A stretch of 64,000 nt of DNA, from assembly GCA_900545055.1 (NCBI GenBank), contig UQXP01000005.1, forward strand, positions 7,904-71,903, in the 5' to 3' direction. This document shows, in pieces, positions 12,988 through 21,186 of the stretch. Position 1 is the first letter of the stretch; each line of letters begins with the position of its first letter. The notes beneath the pieces were generated by a model, which saw only the letters and a program-made list of their open reading frames with translations, was not told where the DNA came from and made no database searches. This DNA comes from an uncultured Collinsella sp. Lineage in GTDB: Bacteria; Actinomycetota; Coriobacteriia; Coriobacteriales; Coriobacteriaceae. Made by a program: the position numbers and the translations under genes.

Positions 12988-14832
12988 CTAGGCCTCCTTG
13001 GTCGTAGAAATAGAATCGGACGATACTTCGACAGGTCCGCCAAAAGTACGGGCAGCTGCGGCTCCACCGGCAAGCGGAGTCGCCATCTGGGCTTTTGTGC
13101 GTCGCGGTGCCGAAACGGGAAGTTCAAAGGCAAAGCCCATCGCAAGCAAAAACCACGTAAGTGTATAGGTTGCAACCAGAGCGGCAACAAGGCCGCCCAT
13201 CACGGCGCGTTGGGAAAATACGCTACATGCAGCCACAACCAGCACAGGAACCTCGCAGGCAGAAAGCGCAAGCACACCCTGCAGGAAGCCCGAGCGCCGA
13301 TCGCGCGCAAGTGCCCCCGCGGTAACGCCGGCTATGCCTGGCAGCGCCAACGCCAGTGCGGCAATAATACCCGGTAGCGACCCAGACCACACGAGCGATC
13401 CTAAAGTCGCCGTCACGCGAGCGCCCGACGCCAGCAGCGCGGCCGAAACCACGACCACAGCCCAAACCACGCCACAGACGACCGTCGCGCCGACCATCAG
13501 CGCGCGACGAACCGCGCGGCCAGACGCATCCATGGGGCACGGCGTGAGCGGCTCGCCGCGGAGCGAACGACCGACATTTTGCGTATAGTGGTCACAAAAC
13601 GCCGAGAGCGCCGCCTCGACCGCCGCCGGCTCGGGACGATCTTTTTGATGGCTGGACAGACAGGCCATCACCACGTCGAACAGCTGGGCATCGACAAACG
13701 CCAGCGCATCGCGTAGCTCTTCGGAATCCGGCTCAAGCCCCAGCTGCTGGGCCTGCTCGGCCGCGGCGAGCGCCACATCGGGCTCACGACGAAGCAGCTG
13801 AGTCAAATCACAACCGGGCGCATGGACACCAATGGGATAGTCGGGCCGCGTGTCCATCTTGAGACGATAGGGGCTGGCGATGTCGCGCGTCTTTTTGCGC
13901 GAGCCCGAGGTGCCCGAAGTGCCCGGCGCGGCTTCGTATGGCGCGACGCCGGCAATGAGCTCGTAAACCGTGCTTGCCGCGGCATAGACGTCGATCGCCG
14001 GCGACATACGCAAAGCGCGCAGGTCGGGAATATCGTCGGTGAGCATCTCGGGCGGGGCATAGGCAACCGTCGCGCGACGCAGCGTGGCATAACGCTCCGT
14101 AAACGACGCCTTGCCGCCGGTACCGGCCACGGCCGACGCAGGCTCGAGCGCCAGCGACGAGCCAAAGTCGATCAGGCACAGGTCAAAGGTGCCCTCGGCA
14201 AGCTGCCGGTCAAGCGGCAGGCGCGCCGTACGCACCATAATATTAGCGGGCGAGATATCGCGATGGACAAAGCCCTCGCCCACCAGGCTCATACGGCAGA
14301 GCAGATCGAACAGGTCGCGACCCAGACGCGCCGCCACAAGCGGCGACAGGCGTCCGGCATCGTCCACGGCGAGTCGCGAACGCAAGCGGGCAAGCGTCTC
14401 GCCCTCGACCCATTCCATGACAATTGCAGGCACACCGTCGACCTCGCCCCAGCCATAGAGGCGGGGAAAGCCCTTAAGGCCCGAAAGGGCACGATGGCAT
14501 TCGTATTCCTCGCGAAACGCTGCCTTGAACTTGGCGACCAGCGCCTCGTGAGCGGCATCGTCGTCAAACTCATCGCGCGTCGGCAAAATGAGCTGCTTGA
14601 GTGCCACGGCCTCGCCTTGGGCGTTGACGGCACGCGTCACGCGGCCGATACCGCCACGGCGCATGGTGGCATCGTCGGCAAACAGCATCGTAAAACGACG
14701 CAGATAGGCAGGCAGTTCGTCCTGACCGAGCGCAATGGCCGGCTCAAACCCGTCGACACGCGCCAGGCGCAGGCCGACCATGGGATCGCGACCGAGCGAT
14801 TGTGGTGTGGTGGATGCAAGATCGGTCATCAT
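12988..14832 (-). CDS. Ser/Thr protein kinase with C-terminal membrane segments
   Basis: This 614-residue protein has a Hanks-type kinase domain at about residues 50-330: a glycine-rich RRGGIGRV loop, VALKQL with the ATP-anchoring lysine, HRDISPANIMV and LIDFGSSLA. A long insert (GTSGTSGSRKKTRDI) sits late in the domain. About four hydrophobic helices follow between residues 435 and 585 (VVCGVVWAVVVVSAALLAS and later segments). The kinase domain precedes the membrane part, so it is expected in the cytoplasm. It is flanked by an anchored protein (overlap ATGATGA at 14832-14827) and the FHA gene (3-base gap). Substrates are unknown; the FHA partner is the obvious candidate. Confidence 0.85.
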   Translation of the reverse strand: MMTDLASTTPQSLGRDPMVGLRLARVDGFEPAIALGQDELPAYLRRFTMLFADDATMRRGGIGRVTRAVNAQGEAVALKQLILPTRDEFDDDAAHEALVAKFKAAFREEYECHRALSGLKGFPRLYGWGEVDGVPAIVMEWVEGETLARLRSRLAVDDAGRLSPLVAARLGRDLFDLLCRMSLVGEGFVHRDISPANIMVRTARLPLDRQLAEGTFDLCLIDFGSSLALEPASAVAGTGGKASFTERYATLRRATVAYAPPEMLTDDIPDLRALRMSPAIDVYAAASTVYELIAGVAPYEAAPGTSGTSGSRKKTRDIASPYRLKMDTRPDYPIGVHAPGCDLTQLLRREPDVALAAAEQAQQLGLEPDSEELRDALAFVDAQLFDVVMACLSSHQKDRPEPAAVEAALSAFCDHYTQNVGRSLRGEPLTPCPMDASGRAVRRALMVGATVVCGVVWAVVVVSAALLASGARVTATLGSLVWSGSLPGIIAALALALPGIAGVTAGALARDRRSGFLQGVLALSACEVPVLVVAACSVFSQRAVMGGLVAALVATYTLTWFLLAMGFAFELPVSAPRRTKAQMATPLAGGAAAARTFGGPVEVSSDSISTTKEA

Positions 14833-15734
14833 AGGGCAAGCGCCGCCACGTTATTGTTGAAGTTACCGAGCGCGACGTCATCATCGCCGTAATGGCCGAC
14901 CCATTGACATAGGTTGGTATAACAGCCCCACAGATTGGCATACTGCTGATACCACTTTGACCGGGGCGAGAATGTCTGACGACCGAACTCGGCTCGAATG
15001 ACAAACATCTCCCCGACCAGGCTGTCGCACGGCCTGGGATCTCCCGTAGAGTTATAGGTCGAGACCACGTCATTGGCACGAGAAACGTAACTGTCGAGCA
15101 TGTTGTACTTGGTCACAAGCCAACTGTGAATGCCCTCTTCCTCAGCAGCGGAAAGGCCACCGGAGTTTGCATCGTTGTCAGTGTTGCCGCCCGTCGAGCC
15201 GCCGTTTCCAGACCCTCCGGTAGAGGAACCCGCCCCAGAGCCGCCGCCTGAACTCGATGAATCCGAGCCGGAGCCAGAAGTATCCGAGCTACCGGGCTTT
15301 CCGGACTGCTGGGCGTCCTGCTCCTTCTGCTGCTCGACCTTATTCACCGTTGCCGCCACGCTATTGTTGGACAACCGATCGATGATCTTGGTGTTGGTGA
15401 GCACGATGGTTTTGCCATTGGCAAGCGTGACTTCGTTGTCCGGGGCCTCGGCGCCGTCCGCATCGTCGGTGCCAAACACAATATGAGCGACCACACTTGC
15501 CCAAGCATATCCAGTCGTGGTGCCCAGATCACTTTTGACCTCATGCCCCACGCGCGGTTCGCGTGCGGTATGCGCCTGCATCATGGACGGCACGGTCATA
15601 CCATAGGCAGAAACGCCAGCTATGACCAGCACCAGCGAGCAAGACAGCAGCGCGTACGCCCGCGGCGCCAAGCCCAGTCGGCGTCGCATGCGCACCGCGG
15701 CGCCGCGCTTTGTCTGAGTGCCACCGGGCCGCAT
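14829..15734 (-). CDS. Anchored extracytoplasmic protein of the kinase-FHA unit
   Basis: This 301-residue protein is not recognised as a known family. A basic N-terminus (KRGAAVRMRRRL) precedes one hydrophobic segment (ALLSCSLVLVIAGVSAYGM, about residues 25-45), so the rest should lie outside the membrane. Residues 150-210 are an extreme Ser/Gly/Asn linker. The C-terminal 90 residues form a compact-looking domain with several Tyr/Trp and a cysteine (ANLWGCYTNLCQWVG). The start at 15734 is chosen for GGAGGAGA five to eight bases upstream. Its stop overlaps the kinase start by four bases, so it may be the sensor or a target of the kinase. That role is inference. Confidence 0.65.
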   Translation of the reverse strand: MRPGGTQTKRGAAVRMRRRLGLAPRAYALLSCSLVLVIAGVSAYGMTVPSMMQAHTAREPRVGHEVKSDLGTTTGYAWASVVAHIVFGTDDADGAEAPDNEVTLANGKTIVLTNTKIIDRLSNNSVAATVNKVEQQKEQDAQQSGKPGSSDTSGSGSDSSSSGGGSGAGSSTGGSGNGGSTGGNTDNDANSGGLSAAEEEGIHSWLVTKYNMLDSYVSRANDVVSTYNSTGDPRPCDSLVGEMFVIRAEFGRQTFSPRSKWYQQYANLWGCYTNLCQWVGHYGDDDVALGNFNNNVAALAL

Positions 15735-15747
15735 GCGTTCTCCTCCA

Positions 15748-15776
15748 ACAAAAACACGCCGCTCAGAAGCGGCGCA
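15748..15776 (-). terminator. Terminator between recR and the kinase unit
   Basis: On the minus strand CGCCGCTTC-TGA-GCGGCG is followed by TGTTTTTG, and then directly by the ribosome binding site of the gene starting at 15734. It could attenuate read-through from recR into the signalling unit. Confidence 0.65.
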
Positions 15777-15979
15777 TTCATTCAAATCCATATTTGAGTG
15801 TATCAGCGAACCCAAAAGGTTGCGCAACGAATGGGCAAATTAAGGATGCGAGCGGAAGCATCCATGCGATAAGCGGACACGAAGCATCTTTGTTGCACAA
15901 CAAACTCACAGTCGCACGGGGAAATTATGACTACCCCGTGCGTCGCGAGGAAAACATACAGCAGGAGCAGGCTCGCCAC

Positions 15980-16576
15980 CTAAATCGCACGACGGGCCTC
16001 GATGGCGCGGCCAAGTGTAAGCTCGTCGGCATACTCCAGGTCGCCGCCCACGGGCAGGCCGCTCGCCAGACGCGACACCTCGACGCCCAGCGGCTTGATG
16101 GTGCGGGCCAGGTAGCTCGCCGTGGTCTCGCCCTCAATGTTGGGGTTGGTGGCGATGATGACCTCATGGATATCCTCGTGGCCCAGACGCGCCAGCAGCT
16201 CGCGGATGTGCAACTGCTCGGGACCAATCTTGTCCATGGGGCTGATCACGCCGCCCAGCACATGGTACAGGCCATGGTAGCTGCCCGTGCGCTCGATTGC
16301 CTGGACGTCGCGCGGCTCGCCCACCACGCAAATGCGGGTGGTATCGCGCATCGGGTCCTGGCAGATGGAGCACTCGTCGGCCGTGGCGTAGTTAAAGCAA
16401 CGGCTGCAAAAGTGGACCTCCTGCTTGACCTCCAGGATGGCCTCGGCCAGGCGGCGGGCCTCCTCGGCATCGGCCTCGAGCAGGTAATAGGCGATGCGCT
16501 GGGCCGACTTGGGACCAATGCCCGGCAGACGGCCCAGCTCATCGAGCAGTTTTTGCAGACTGTGATTCGCACTCAT
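15980..16576 (-). CDS. recR: Recombination mediator RecR
   Basis: This 198-residue protein of standard length helps load RecA at single-stranded gaps, together with RecO (RecFOR pathway). The N-terminal helix-hairpin-helix ([23 protein letters not shown]) is followed by the four-cysteine zinc motif [16 protein letters not shown] near residues 57-72. A Toprim domain then runs to the end, including [17 protein letters not shown] and [17 protein letters not shown]. It lies 13 bases downstream of ybaB. Its own ribosome binding site is weak, which suggests expression with ybaB. Confidence 0.97.
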   Translation of the reverse strand: MSANHSLQKLLDELGRLPGIGPKSAQRIAYYLLEADAEEARRLAEAILEVKQEVHFCSRCFNYATADECSICQDPMRDTTRICVVGEPRDVQAIERTGSYHGLYHVLGGVISPMDKIGPEQLHIRELLARLGHEDIHEVIIATNPNIEGETTASYLARTIKPLGVEVSRLASGLPVGGDLEYADELTLGRAIEARRAI

Positions 16577-16589
16577 ATATATGCGTGTC

Positions 16590-16910
16590 TTAGAACGGCA
16601 TGCCCGGGATGTTGAGGCCGCCGGTGATGGCGCCCATCTGCTTGTTGGCGAGCTCGTTGACGCCGCGGACGGCCTCGTTGACGGCAGCCATGATCATATC
16701 CTGCAGCATATCGACGTCCTCGGGATCGAGGGCATCGGGATCGATGGTGAGGTTGACGAGCTCCATCTCGCCGTTAACGGTCACCTTGACCATGCCGCCG
16801 CCGGCAGAGGCGTCGACGGTCTGGGACTTGAGGTTCTCCTGCGCGGCGGCAAGCTGCTCCTGCATCTTGCGGGCCTGCTTCATCATCTGCTGCATGTTCA
16901 TACCGGCCAT
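16590..16910 (-). CDS. ybaB: Nucleoid-associated protein of the YbaB/EbfC family
   Basis: This 106-residue DNA-binding protein is expected to act as a dimer. It begins with a methionine-rich helix ([21 protein letters not shown]). The family core follows: [27 protein letters not shown] split over residues 30-57, then [14 protein letters not shown]. It lies between dnaX and recR, the order conserved in many bacteria. Here it is separated from dnaX by an opposite-strand gene, so it needs its own promoter in 16911-17249. The start is preceded by AAGGAG. Confidence 0.95.
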   Translation of the reverse strand: MAGMNMQQMMKQARKMQEQLAAAQENLKSQTVDASAGGGMVKVTVNGEMELVNLTIDPDALDPEDVDMLQDMIMAAVNEAVRGVNELANKQMGAITGGLNIPGMPF

Positions 16911-17249
16911 GATGGCTCCTTTACGTGCGGCCGCACGCCGAGCTGCAAGGGCAGCCGGAGCACGGCGGGACTTTCAAACTCAAAAATCGTACCACGGCGC
17001 GCGGCGAGAGAGCGGGGCGGACGTGTTACCTCAGTCGATATACATGTCCTGGAGCGTGATGCGCCCCCAAGATTATGCAAAGTTGAATAATTCGCATCTG
17101 CATAATATTGAAAGCTAAATCTCGTAGAGCCGGAATCCGACATTTTATGCGTCCCACTAAATGGCTAAATGCCGAGCCACTACTCGAGGCGGCACGCATG
17201 ACGGCGGGGTATAATTTGATTGCCATAGATAGCAATTTGGAGGTGCCCC
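16911..17249. promoter_or_regulatory. Divergent promoter region with a palindrome
   Basis: No gene is visible. ATTATGCA (17072-17079) recurs inverted as TGCATAAT (17099-17106), with GAATAATTC between them. The layout resembles paired operator half sites, and ArgR-like boxes are one possibility. A TATAAT at 17210-17215 is a plausible -10 for the plus-strand gene at 17250, though no good -35 is seen. Confidence 0.4.
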
Positions 17250-17723
17250 ATGAACGCCCCCGACGCGCTCCAAAACATCCGCTCAAAACACCCCGTTGCA
17301 TATTTGGTTCTCTATCTCTTTGTCGGCTGGGCATTGCTGGTTGTCATCACCCATGCTATGGCCTTTGGAGCAGAACTGCTGATAGCCAGCTCGGACCAGC
17401 CCATCGTCAAATGGGAGACGACCGATAAGTGCACCGACGGAACCCGAACCGTTTACTACAACAGCCCGTCCCTCTACCAAGAGTTCAAGGTCAAGATAAA
17501 GGGCTTCAAGATTGTCGATGCCGAACCGGGCTCTTTATTGACAATCGGAGCAACCGTCAACACCGAGCAAGTCGAGTACACGGACAACCATGCGACGTAT
17601 CGTATCGACCTCAGCATCCTAGGCCGACCGTCACGCACCTGTCTACTCGAATGCGATATACGCGACACCACACTGCACATGTCCGAAATACAGATGCGCC
17701 CGGACAAAGAGATCTCTTCTTGA
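17250..17723 (+). CDS. Small membrane-anchored protein, unrecognised
   Basis: This 157-residue protein has one N-terminal hydrophobic helix (VAYLVLYLFVGWALLVVITH, about residues 16-35) and an outside domain rich in beta-strand character (FKVKIKGFKIVD, TYRIDLSILG). No family was recognised. A strong GGAGG precedes the ATG. It is on the plus strand, convergent with dnaX (21-base gap) and divergent from ybaB, and so breaks up the usual dnaX-ybaB-recR order. Base composition is slightly less GC-rich than its neighbours, consistent with insertion. It resembles in design the anchored protein at 60221-60868. Confidence 0.7.
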   Translation: MNAPDALQNIRSKHPVAYLVLYLFVGWALLVVITHAMAFGAELLIASSDQPIVKWETTDKCTDGTRTVYYNSPSLYQEFKVKIKGFKIVDAEPGSLLTIGATVNTEQVEYTDNHATYRIDLSILGRPSRTCLLECDIRDTTLHMSEIQMRPDKEISS

Positions 17724-17744
17724 GCAGTATGCCCGCCCGCGCAG

Positions 17745-20210
17745 CTACTCCACCGGCTTGAAGATGGTGGACTGGCCAAAGACGCTGCGGATGAGGGCTT
17801 TGGCCTCGTCCTCGGTCTGCGGGATGCTCGGGGCTGCACCCTGGTGGCCGAAGGGGCTGCCGGCGCCGGGGTTGGACTCCCAAGGGGCAGCGGGGGCGTC
17901 CTCCTCTTTGGGAGCAGTTGCAGCGGGCTTGGGCGCGGACGCCGCACCCGGCACGTCGAACGGGGGCAGATCGTCCCCGCTGGCATCGGCAGCGAAACCG
18001 CCGACCATGGCATCGTCGTAGGGAACCTGCTCGGATTCCCACGGCGCAGACGGCGCGGCAGGCTGAGCCTTGGGAGCGGACGAGCGCTCGGGTGCGCGGG
18101 GCGCGGGCTCGGTCGGGAGCTTGCCCGTGGCAGGAGCGCCGGCAGGGTTGTCGGAGCGCAGCCAGGGGGCCTTAGCCAGGTCGGATGACTTGGGCGCAGG
18201 CGCGGCAGCGGGCTTGGGCGCGGGAGCCGGAGCAGCAGATTTGGGCGTGGCGGGCTTAGGCGCCGAAGGGGTCGGTGCCATCACCGGCGTCGCTTGCTGC
18301 TGCGTCGCGCTGGCGCTCGAGGATGCAGGGGCCGCCGAGGACACGGGTTGCGGGTCCGCAGATGCCGCAGCCCGTGCAGATGGAGAATGCTCCTCATGTT
18401 GAGGAGCCGGCGTGCCACCTCCATCCAGGACGTAGTCGACGGTGCGACGACCGAAGACCGCGCAGACCGTCGGCAGGACCACCGATTGCGTGTCAGCGCG
18501 GCCGAGCATCTTGATGGCAAAGGTCGAGCCCGCAGGGAACGAGACGGTGAGCTTGGAGCCGTCGTCGGCCGTGGCGCGGGCGTTGAGCAGCAGGCCTGCA
18601 TAGGAAGCCTGACGAGCCTTGACGCGCTCGACGACCTCGGCCCATTTGCGCTGGAGCTCGCCGGCGTCCTCGACCGCGGGGGTCTCGGCAGCACCGGCGG
18701 CGGCAACCTGGGCGGCGTTGTTGGGCTTGGACACCGGCACGGTCGATGCGGCAGGCGCGGGAGCCGGAGCCGCAACGGGTTGAGGTGCAGGCGTTACAGG
18801 TTTGGGCGCGGGAGCCGGAGCCGCGGACTTGGGCGCAGGCTGGGCAGCCGGAACAGCAGCTCCGCGGTCCCAAGGCATGCCACCCTGATGCGCGGGCGCA
18901 GCAGCGGGGGCGGCGGTCGCCGCAGGAGTAGCAGCTCGGGCACCCGAGATCAGCGTCGGCTGCTGGACAGCGGGTGCGGATGCAGCAGGCGTACTCGCTT
19001 GGGCAGCAGCCACGCTCGCCGGAACGGCGGCGTTGGCAACCATGGCCTCCAAGCGAGCCACGCGCTCGGCCAAAGCCTCAATCGTTAAATCGGCCTCGGG
19101 ACGCGCCAGGCGGGTACAGGCGATCTCGAGCACCAGGCGCACGTCGCTCGCACCCCTCATCTCCAGCGCGGCATCGTCGAGCACCGTCAGCACGCGAGCC
19201 AAACGATCGGCAGGATGCTCGCCAAAGGCAGCGGCCTCGGCAGCAAGCGCCTCGGCCTGCTCGGAGCCGCCCTCAAACAGCTCGGCGCGAGCACCGGCAA
19301 CGCAGGCAACATACACGTCGCGTACGTGCGCCACCAGGTCGCGCGTCAGTTCCAGCAGATCGTTACCTTCCTCGACCTGCGCGCGAATAAGCCCATAGAG
19401 CTCGGCGACATCACGATCGGCAATGGCGCGCGCAAACTCGCCCAGAATCTGGTCCGAAACTTCACCCAAAAGCGAGCGGGCATCGTCCGCATGCACGGTA
19501 CCGTTACCGAAGACGCTCAGCTGCTCCAGCGTGGAGAGCGCGTCACGCATGCCGCCCTTGGCATGGCGCGCCACGATGGCAAGCGCCTCGTCGTCGTAGT
19601 CGAAGCCCTCCTGCTCGCACACGTATGCCAGGCGGCGCTCGATATCCTCGTTACCGATGCGGTGGAAATCGAAGCGCTGGCAGCGCGAGAGGATTGTCTC
19701 CAGAATTTTTTGCGGGTCGGTGGTGCACAGCACAAAGATCACGTGCGCCGGCGGCTCCTCGAGCGTCTTGAGCAGCGCGTTAAACGCCGCCGTCGTGAGC
19801 ATGTGGACCTCGTCGATGATATAGATCTTGTACTTGCCGCGCACCGGGGCAAAGTTAACGGAATTGATGATCTCCTCGCGCACGTTGTCTACGCCGGTAC
19901 GGCTTGCGGCATCGAGCTCGTAGACGTCTGGGTGGTTGCCCTCGGCGATGAGCTCGCATTCCTCACAGGTGCCGTCGGGCATGCAGCCGCTTGCACCCTC
20001 GGCGCGCGCCGCCTCGGCATTTCGACACAGCAGCGCCTTGGCAAGGATGCGCGCCATAGTGGTCTTGCCCGTGCCACGCGGTCCGCAGAACAGGTACGCG
20101 TGGGACAGACGCCCCTCGGTGATGGCGTGCTCGAGCGTCGAGACGATATGCTGCTGGCCCACCACGGAGTCGAAGGTGAGCGGGCGATACTTTCGGTACA
20201 ACGATTCCAT
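17745..20210 (-). CDS. dnaX: DNA polymerase III subunit gamma/tau
   Basis: This 821-residue clamp-loader subunit begins MESLYRKYRPLTFDSVVGQ. The P-loop is GPRGTGKTTMARILAKAL. A zinc-binding cluster combines an early cysteine (ALLCRN) with CMPDGTCEEC. Walker B is YIIDEVHML, with SRC in the arginine-finger region. After about residue 370 the chain turns into Ala/Pro/Lys-rich linkers, and a conserved-looking tail ends in FKPVE. The start at 20210 has GGGGGAG just upstream; in-frame extension beyond it would be untypical. The long linkers are unusual but common in high-GC Actinobacteria. No clear slippery heptamer for programmed frameshifting was found. Confidence 0.96.
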   Translation of the reverse strand: MESLYRKYRPLTFDSVVGQQHIVSTLEHAITEGRLSHAYLFCGPRGTGKTTMARILAKALLCRNAEAARAEGASGCMPDGTCEECELIAEGNHPDVYELDAASRTGVDNVREEIINSVNFAPVRGKYKIYIIDEVHMLTTAAFNALLKTLEEPPAHVIFVLCTTDPQKILETILSRCQRFDFHRIGNEDIERRLAYVCEQEGFDYDDEALAIVARHAKGGMRDALSTLEQLSVFGNGTVHADDARSLLGEVSDQILGEFARAIADRDVAELYGLIRAQVEEGNDLLELTRDLVAHVRDVYVACVAGARAELFEGGSEQAEALAAEAAAFGEHPADRLARVLTVLDDAALEMRGASDVRLVLEIACTRLARPEADLTIEALAERVARLEAMVANAAVPASVAAAQASTPAASAPAVQQPTLISGARAATPAATAAPAAAPAHQGGMPWDRGAAVPAAQPAPKSAAPAPAPKPVTPAPQPVAAPAPAPAASTVPVSKPNNAAQVAAAGAAETPAVEDAGELQRKWAEVVERVKARQASYAGLLLNARATADDGSKLTVSFPAGSTFAIKMLGRADTQSVVLPTVCAVFGRRTVDYVLDGGGTPAPQHEEHSPSARAAASADPQPVSSAAPASSSASATQQQATPVMAPTPSAPKPATPKSAAPAPAPKPAAAPAPKSSDLAKAPWLRSDNPAGAPATGKLPTEPAPRAPERSSAPKAQPAAPSAPWESEQVPYDDAMVGGFAADASGDDLPPFDVPGAASAPKPAATAPKEEDAPAAPWESNPGAGSPFGHQGAAPSIPQTEDEAKALIRSVFGQSTIFKPVE

Positions 20211-20325
20211 GGGTGCTCCCCCGGGTATACTGAGTCTTGTTGCCGCGACGGCCATGCGGTCGCACGGCATACTGCATTCATAATAACCCGTACGGCGAGC
20301 CCGCCGCGATAGGAGTCTAAAGAGC

Positions 20326-21042
20326 ATGGCAGACGCAGAGAGCAACCTCGTTCCCTCCGAAGCAGCCGACCAGGTCGAGGTCGCGCTCGAGGAGCAGGCC
20401 GCAGCCGACGACGGCATCCTGTACCTCAACGAGTACCAGTACGAAAACGACCTGGTCACCGACTTCGCACGCCTGGTCGCCTCGCCCAGGCGTCGCGGCT
20501 CGCTGTATGTCGCCGCCGCGATTGCCGCGCTCATCGGCATCGGCATGCTGGTGGCCGGCGGCAACTGGATCAAGTTTGGCGTCGTCCTGATCGTATTCGG
20601 CGCCTTTTTGGCCTGGTGGAGCAAAAACCTGCACCACACGCTCGCCCGCGACTTTATCGACGCCGTCGAGGCCGACGAGTCCATGGGTGGCCGCTATCGC
20701 CGCGTCGCCGCCAACGAGGACGGCCTGATGGTTTGGGGCAAGAGCGGCAAGTCGCAGTTCTTCCCGTTTGACAAGCTCGACCACGTACTCGACGGCGAGC
20801 GCATCTTTGTGGCCATGTTCGCCGACCAGGGCGTGACGATCCCCAAGGACACCTTCGTCCGTGGCGATGCCGAGCAGTTTGGCACCTTCCTTAAGGCACG
20901 CATCAACAAAAAACTCCGCATCGAGACCAAGAAGAAGAAAATGAAGGCCGAGAAGGCCGCCGCCGAGGCCAAGCAGGGCGACAAGCCCCAGGAGACCAAG
21001 GGCAAGCAGCGCAAGCAGAAGAAGAACAAGAAGAAGCGCTAA
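20326..21042 (+). CDS. YcxB-like membrane protein
   Basis: This 238-residue protein has two adjacent hydrophobic helices (about residues 65-105). A cytoplasmic YcxB-like domain follows: FPFDKLDHVLDGERIFVAMF, then an IPKDTF segment. The C-terminal 40 residues are almost entirely Lys/Ala/Glu/Gln, a strongly basic tail ending KKNKKKR. It is divergent from dnaX (115-base gap). AGGAG lies about 9 bases before the start. YcxB-domain proteins have no settled function. The basic tail might contact nucleic acid or acidic lipid, which is inference. Confidence 0.75.
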   Translation: MADAESNLVPSEAADQVEVALEEQAAADDGILYLNEYQYENDLVTDFARLVASPRRRGSLYVAAAIAALIGIGMLVAGGNWIKFGVVLIVFGAFLAWWSKNLHHTLARDFIDAVEADESMGGRYRRVAANEDGLMVWGKSGKSQFFPFDKLDHVLDGERIFVAMFADQGVTIPKDTFVRGDAEQFGTFLKARINKKLRIETKKKKMKAEKAAAEAKQGDKPQETKGKQRKQKKNKKKR

Positions 21043-21186
21043 GGCCAAGCCAGGCAGGCAGCCTCGCATCCCGCTATCCTCCCCATGCACCCGAGCGTGC
21101 TACACTAGCAGCATCTATGCCACCGCGAACGGCTCGGCCCCGCGCCCGCCGCTCGCAAACGAACTTTAAACGCACGAGGGTTGGCC

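Noticed and set aside
19690..19715. Programmed frameshift site in dnaX (A-run CAAAAAATT)
   Set aside because: The heptamer does not match A-AAA-AAG in frame, and no downstream hairpin was evident. The long tau-like form is simply encoded.
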